The notes below the pieces were generated by a model. The model was not told where the DNA came from, ran no database searches, and was given only the letters and a program-made list of their open reading frames with translations. This document shows positions 5,466 to 6,279 of a stretch of 6,279 nucleotides of DNA, piece by piece. Every line of letters starts with the position of its first letter. Position 1 is the first letter of the stretch. Source of the DNA: Firmicutes bacterium UBA7709 (lineage in GTDB: Bacteria > Bacillota_A > Clostridia > Peptostreptococcales > Anaerovoracaceae); NCBI GenBank assembly GCA_002482405.1, contig DLFX01000261.1:5298-11576 (forward strand), given 5' to 3'. A program made the translations under genes and the position numbers.

Positions 5466-6278
5466 CTAGTAGAGATTTGCGAAGATCTCTCTGATCTCTT
5501 CATCCGTCAGGAACACATAGTTGTTGGCGAGAAGTCTCTGCTGGTTCTCCACTGTGGATTTGGTGAACTCGTCGATCTGAGCTTCCGTCATTCCGTACTC
5601 TCTGAGAGGCTTCTTCATGATGAGCTTGTTCAGGAATTTCTCCAGCTCGCCGTATACGTCGCCGTTGGGATCAACGCCCAGAGCGTCTGCAAATATCTTC
5701 GTAGCCTGTTTGATCTTGCCGTCGGGGTTCTTCCTGGTGTACATCTTGAACACTTCCGTGAAGAACTGGTAGTTTGCTTCGCCGTGAGCTACGTGGAACG
5801 CTCCGCCGATGGAATAGGAAAGCGCGTGAACAGCGGCGCATCCCGCATTTCCGAAAGCGATGCCCGCATAGTTTGAAGCCAGGACGAACTCCTTAAGATA
5901 TTTGAATCTTTCCTCTTCGCCCTTTGCAACGATTTCCTTGTATCCGTCCATGATCATATGAATCGCCTGGAGGGAATACATCTCTGTGAAAGGCGACGCC
6001 TTCGGGGACAGATAGGATTCGATGGCGTGGATCAGCGCGTCGACGGAGCTGGTCACAAAGAACTTGTAAGGCAGTCCTTTCACTGTCTCGGGAACGAGAA
6101 CGGCGATGTCCGCGTAGGTTTCTTCCACAGCGAGGCCCTTCTTGGTATGTAAGGATTTCAACTCAGCGATGGCAACGTTGGTCACTTCGCTTCCGGTTCC
6201 GCAGGTCGTCGGGACAACCACGAGCTCTTTGACCTTCTTCGGGGCTACTTTTCCCGTGAAGAGATCGACGGATTTTTC
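5466..6278 (-). CDS. 4hbD: 4-hydroxybutyrate dehydrogenase (iron-containing alcohol dehydrogenase family), 5'-truncated by window edge
   Basis: The minus-strand frame is open from the right edge to the TAG at 5468-5466, giving the last 270 residues of a protein expected at about 370; the N-terminal nucleotide-binding part with the GGGS motif lies outside. It interconverts 4-hydroxybutyrate and succinate semialdehyde with NAD(H) in the cytoplasm. Visible parts: VVPTTCGTGSEVTN (residues 21-34 of the fragment), and the iron ligands D80 and H84 in SVDALIHAIESY, H151 in AAVHALSY and H165 in FHVAHGEAN, with spacing like FucO. The text, including LPYKFFVTSSVDALIHA, KKPLREYGM and the end ENQQRLLANNY...LY, closely follows C. 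kluyveri 4HbD as I remember it. The GTG at 6221 lies inside the family motif and is not the true start. Neighbours upstream are unseen, so the pathway (succinate, 4-aminobutyrate or 4-hydroxybutyrate use) is inferred. Confidence 0.88.
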   Translation of the reverse strand, partial: EKSVDLFTGKVAPKKVKELVVVPTTCGTGSEVTNVAIAELKSLHTKKGLAVEETYADIAVLVPETVKGLPYKFFVTSSVDALIHAIESYLSPKASPFTEMYSLQAIHMIMDGYKEIVAKGEEERFKYLKEFVLASNYAGIAFGNAGCAAVHALSYSIGGAFHVAHGEANYQFFTEVFKMYTRKNPDGKIKQATKIFADALGVDPNGDVYGELEKFLNKLIMKKPLREYGMTEAQIDEFTKSTVENQQRLLANNYVFLTDEEIREIFANLY

Positions 6279-6279
6279 A

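Noticed and set aside
5457..6152. Plus-strand frames of 139 and 64 residues
   Set aside because: They are antisense to the dehydrogenase, whose motifs and metal ligands are unmistakable, and they run across the converging gene's stop.
6219..6221. GTG at 6221 as the true start of the dehydrogenase
   Set aside because: The frame continues upstream to the window edge with family-like sequence (DLFTGKVAP...ELVV), and a start here would remove the nucleotide-binding region.

Overview
The window suggests an anaerobic Gram-positive Clostridia-type organism. Genes are moderate in G+C and intergenic regions are AT-rich. Ribosome-binding sites are strong AGGAGG types. There is a LysM/G5/NlpC-P60 cell-wall hydrolase of Gram-positive style, and an iron-dependent dehydrogenase that closely resembles my recollection of 4-hydroxybutyrate dehydrogenase from Clostridium kluyveri. 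The species cannot be fixed from sequence alone.

Layout. (1) 1-1441, minus strand: a two-gene unit of a 42-codon single-span membrane peptide followed one base later by a sodium:solute symporter (SSS) that runs off the left edge. (2) 1442-1740: a divergent regulatory region with a well-formed sigma-54 -24/-12 element, upstream repeats and an AGGAGG site. (3) 1741-3532, plus strand: an NCS2/SLC23-like permease and a 108-residue cysteine-motif protein, closed by an 18-bp hairpin. (4) 3597-3871: an AT-rich promoter region with a WalR-type box (TGTAAT-N5-TGTAAT) and a second, imperfect copy. (5) 3872-5317, plus strand: a membrane-anchored peptidoglycan hydrolase. (6) 5318-5465: two hairpin terminators, the second able to serve both converging genes. 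(7) 5466-6278, minus strand: the C-terminal part of the 4-hydroxybutyrate dehydrogenase, open at the right edge.

How the parts relate. The two transporters are divergent around one control region, which suggests related substrates or shared control. The sigma-54 element points to activation of the permease by an enhancer-binding regulator. The hydrolase looks like an independent cell-wall gene under WalRK-type control. The dehydrogenase belongs to a separate fermentative unit (succinate, 4-aminobutyrate or 4-hydroxybutyrate) continuing beyond the right edge. No mobile element, CRISPR array, tRNA or rRNA was seen. The less ordinary points are the sigma-54 control region, the tiny symporter partner, the Cys-X-Cys protein beside the permease and the WalR-like boxes.
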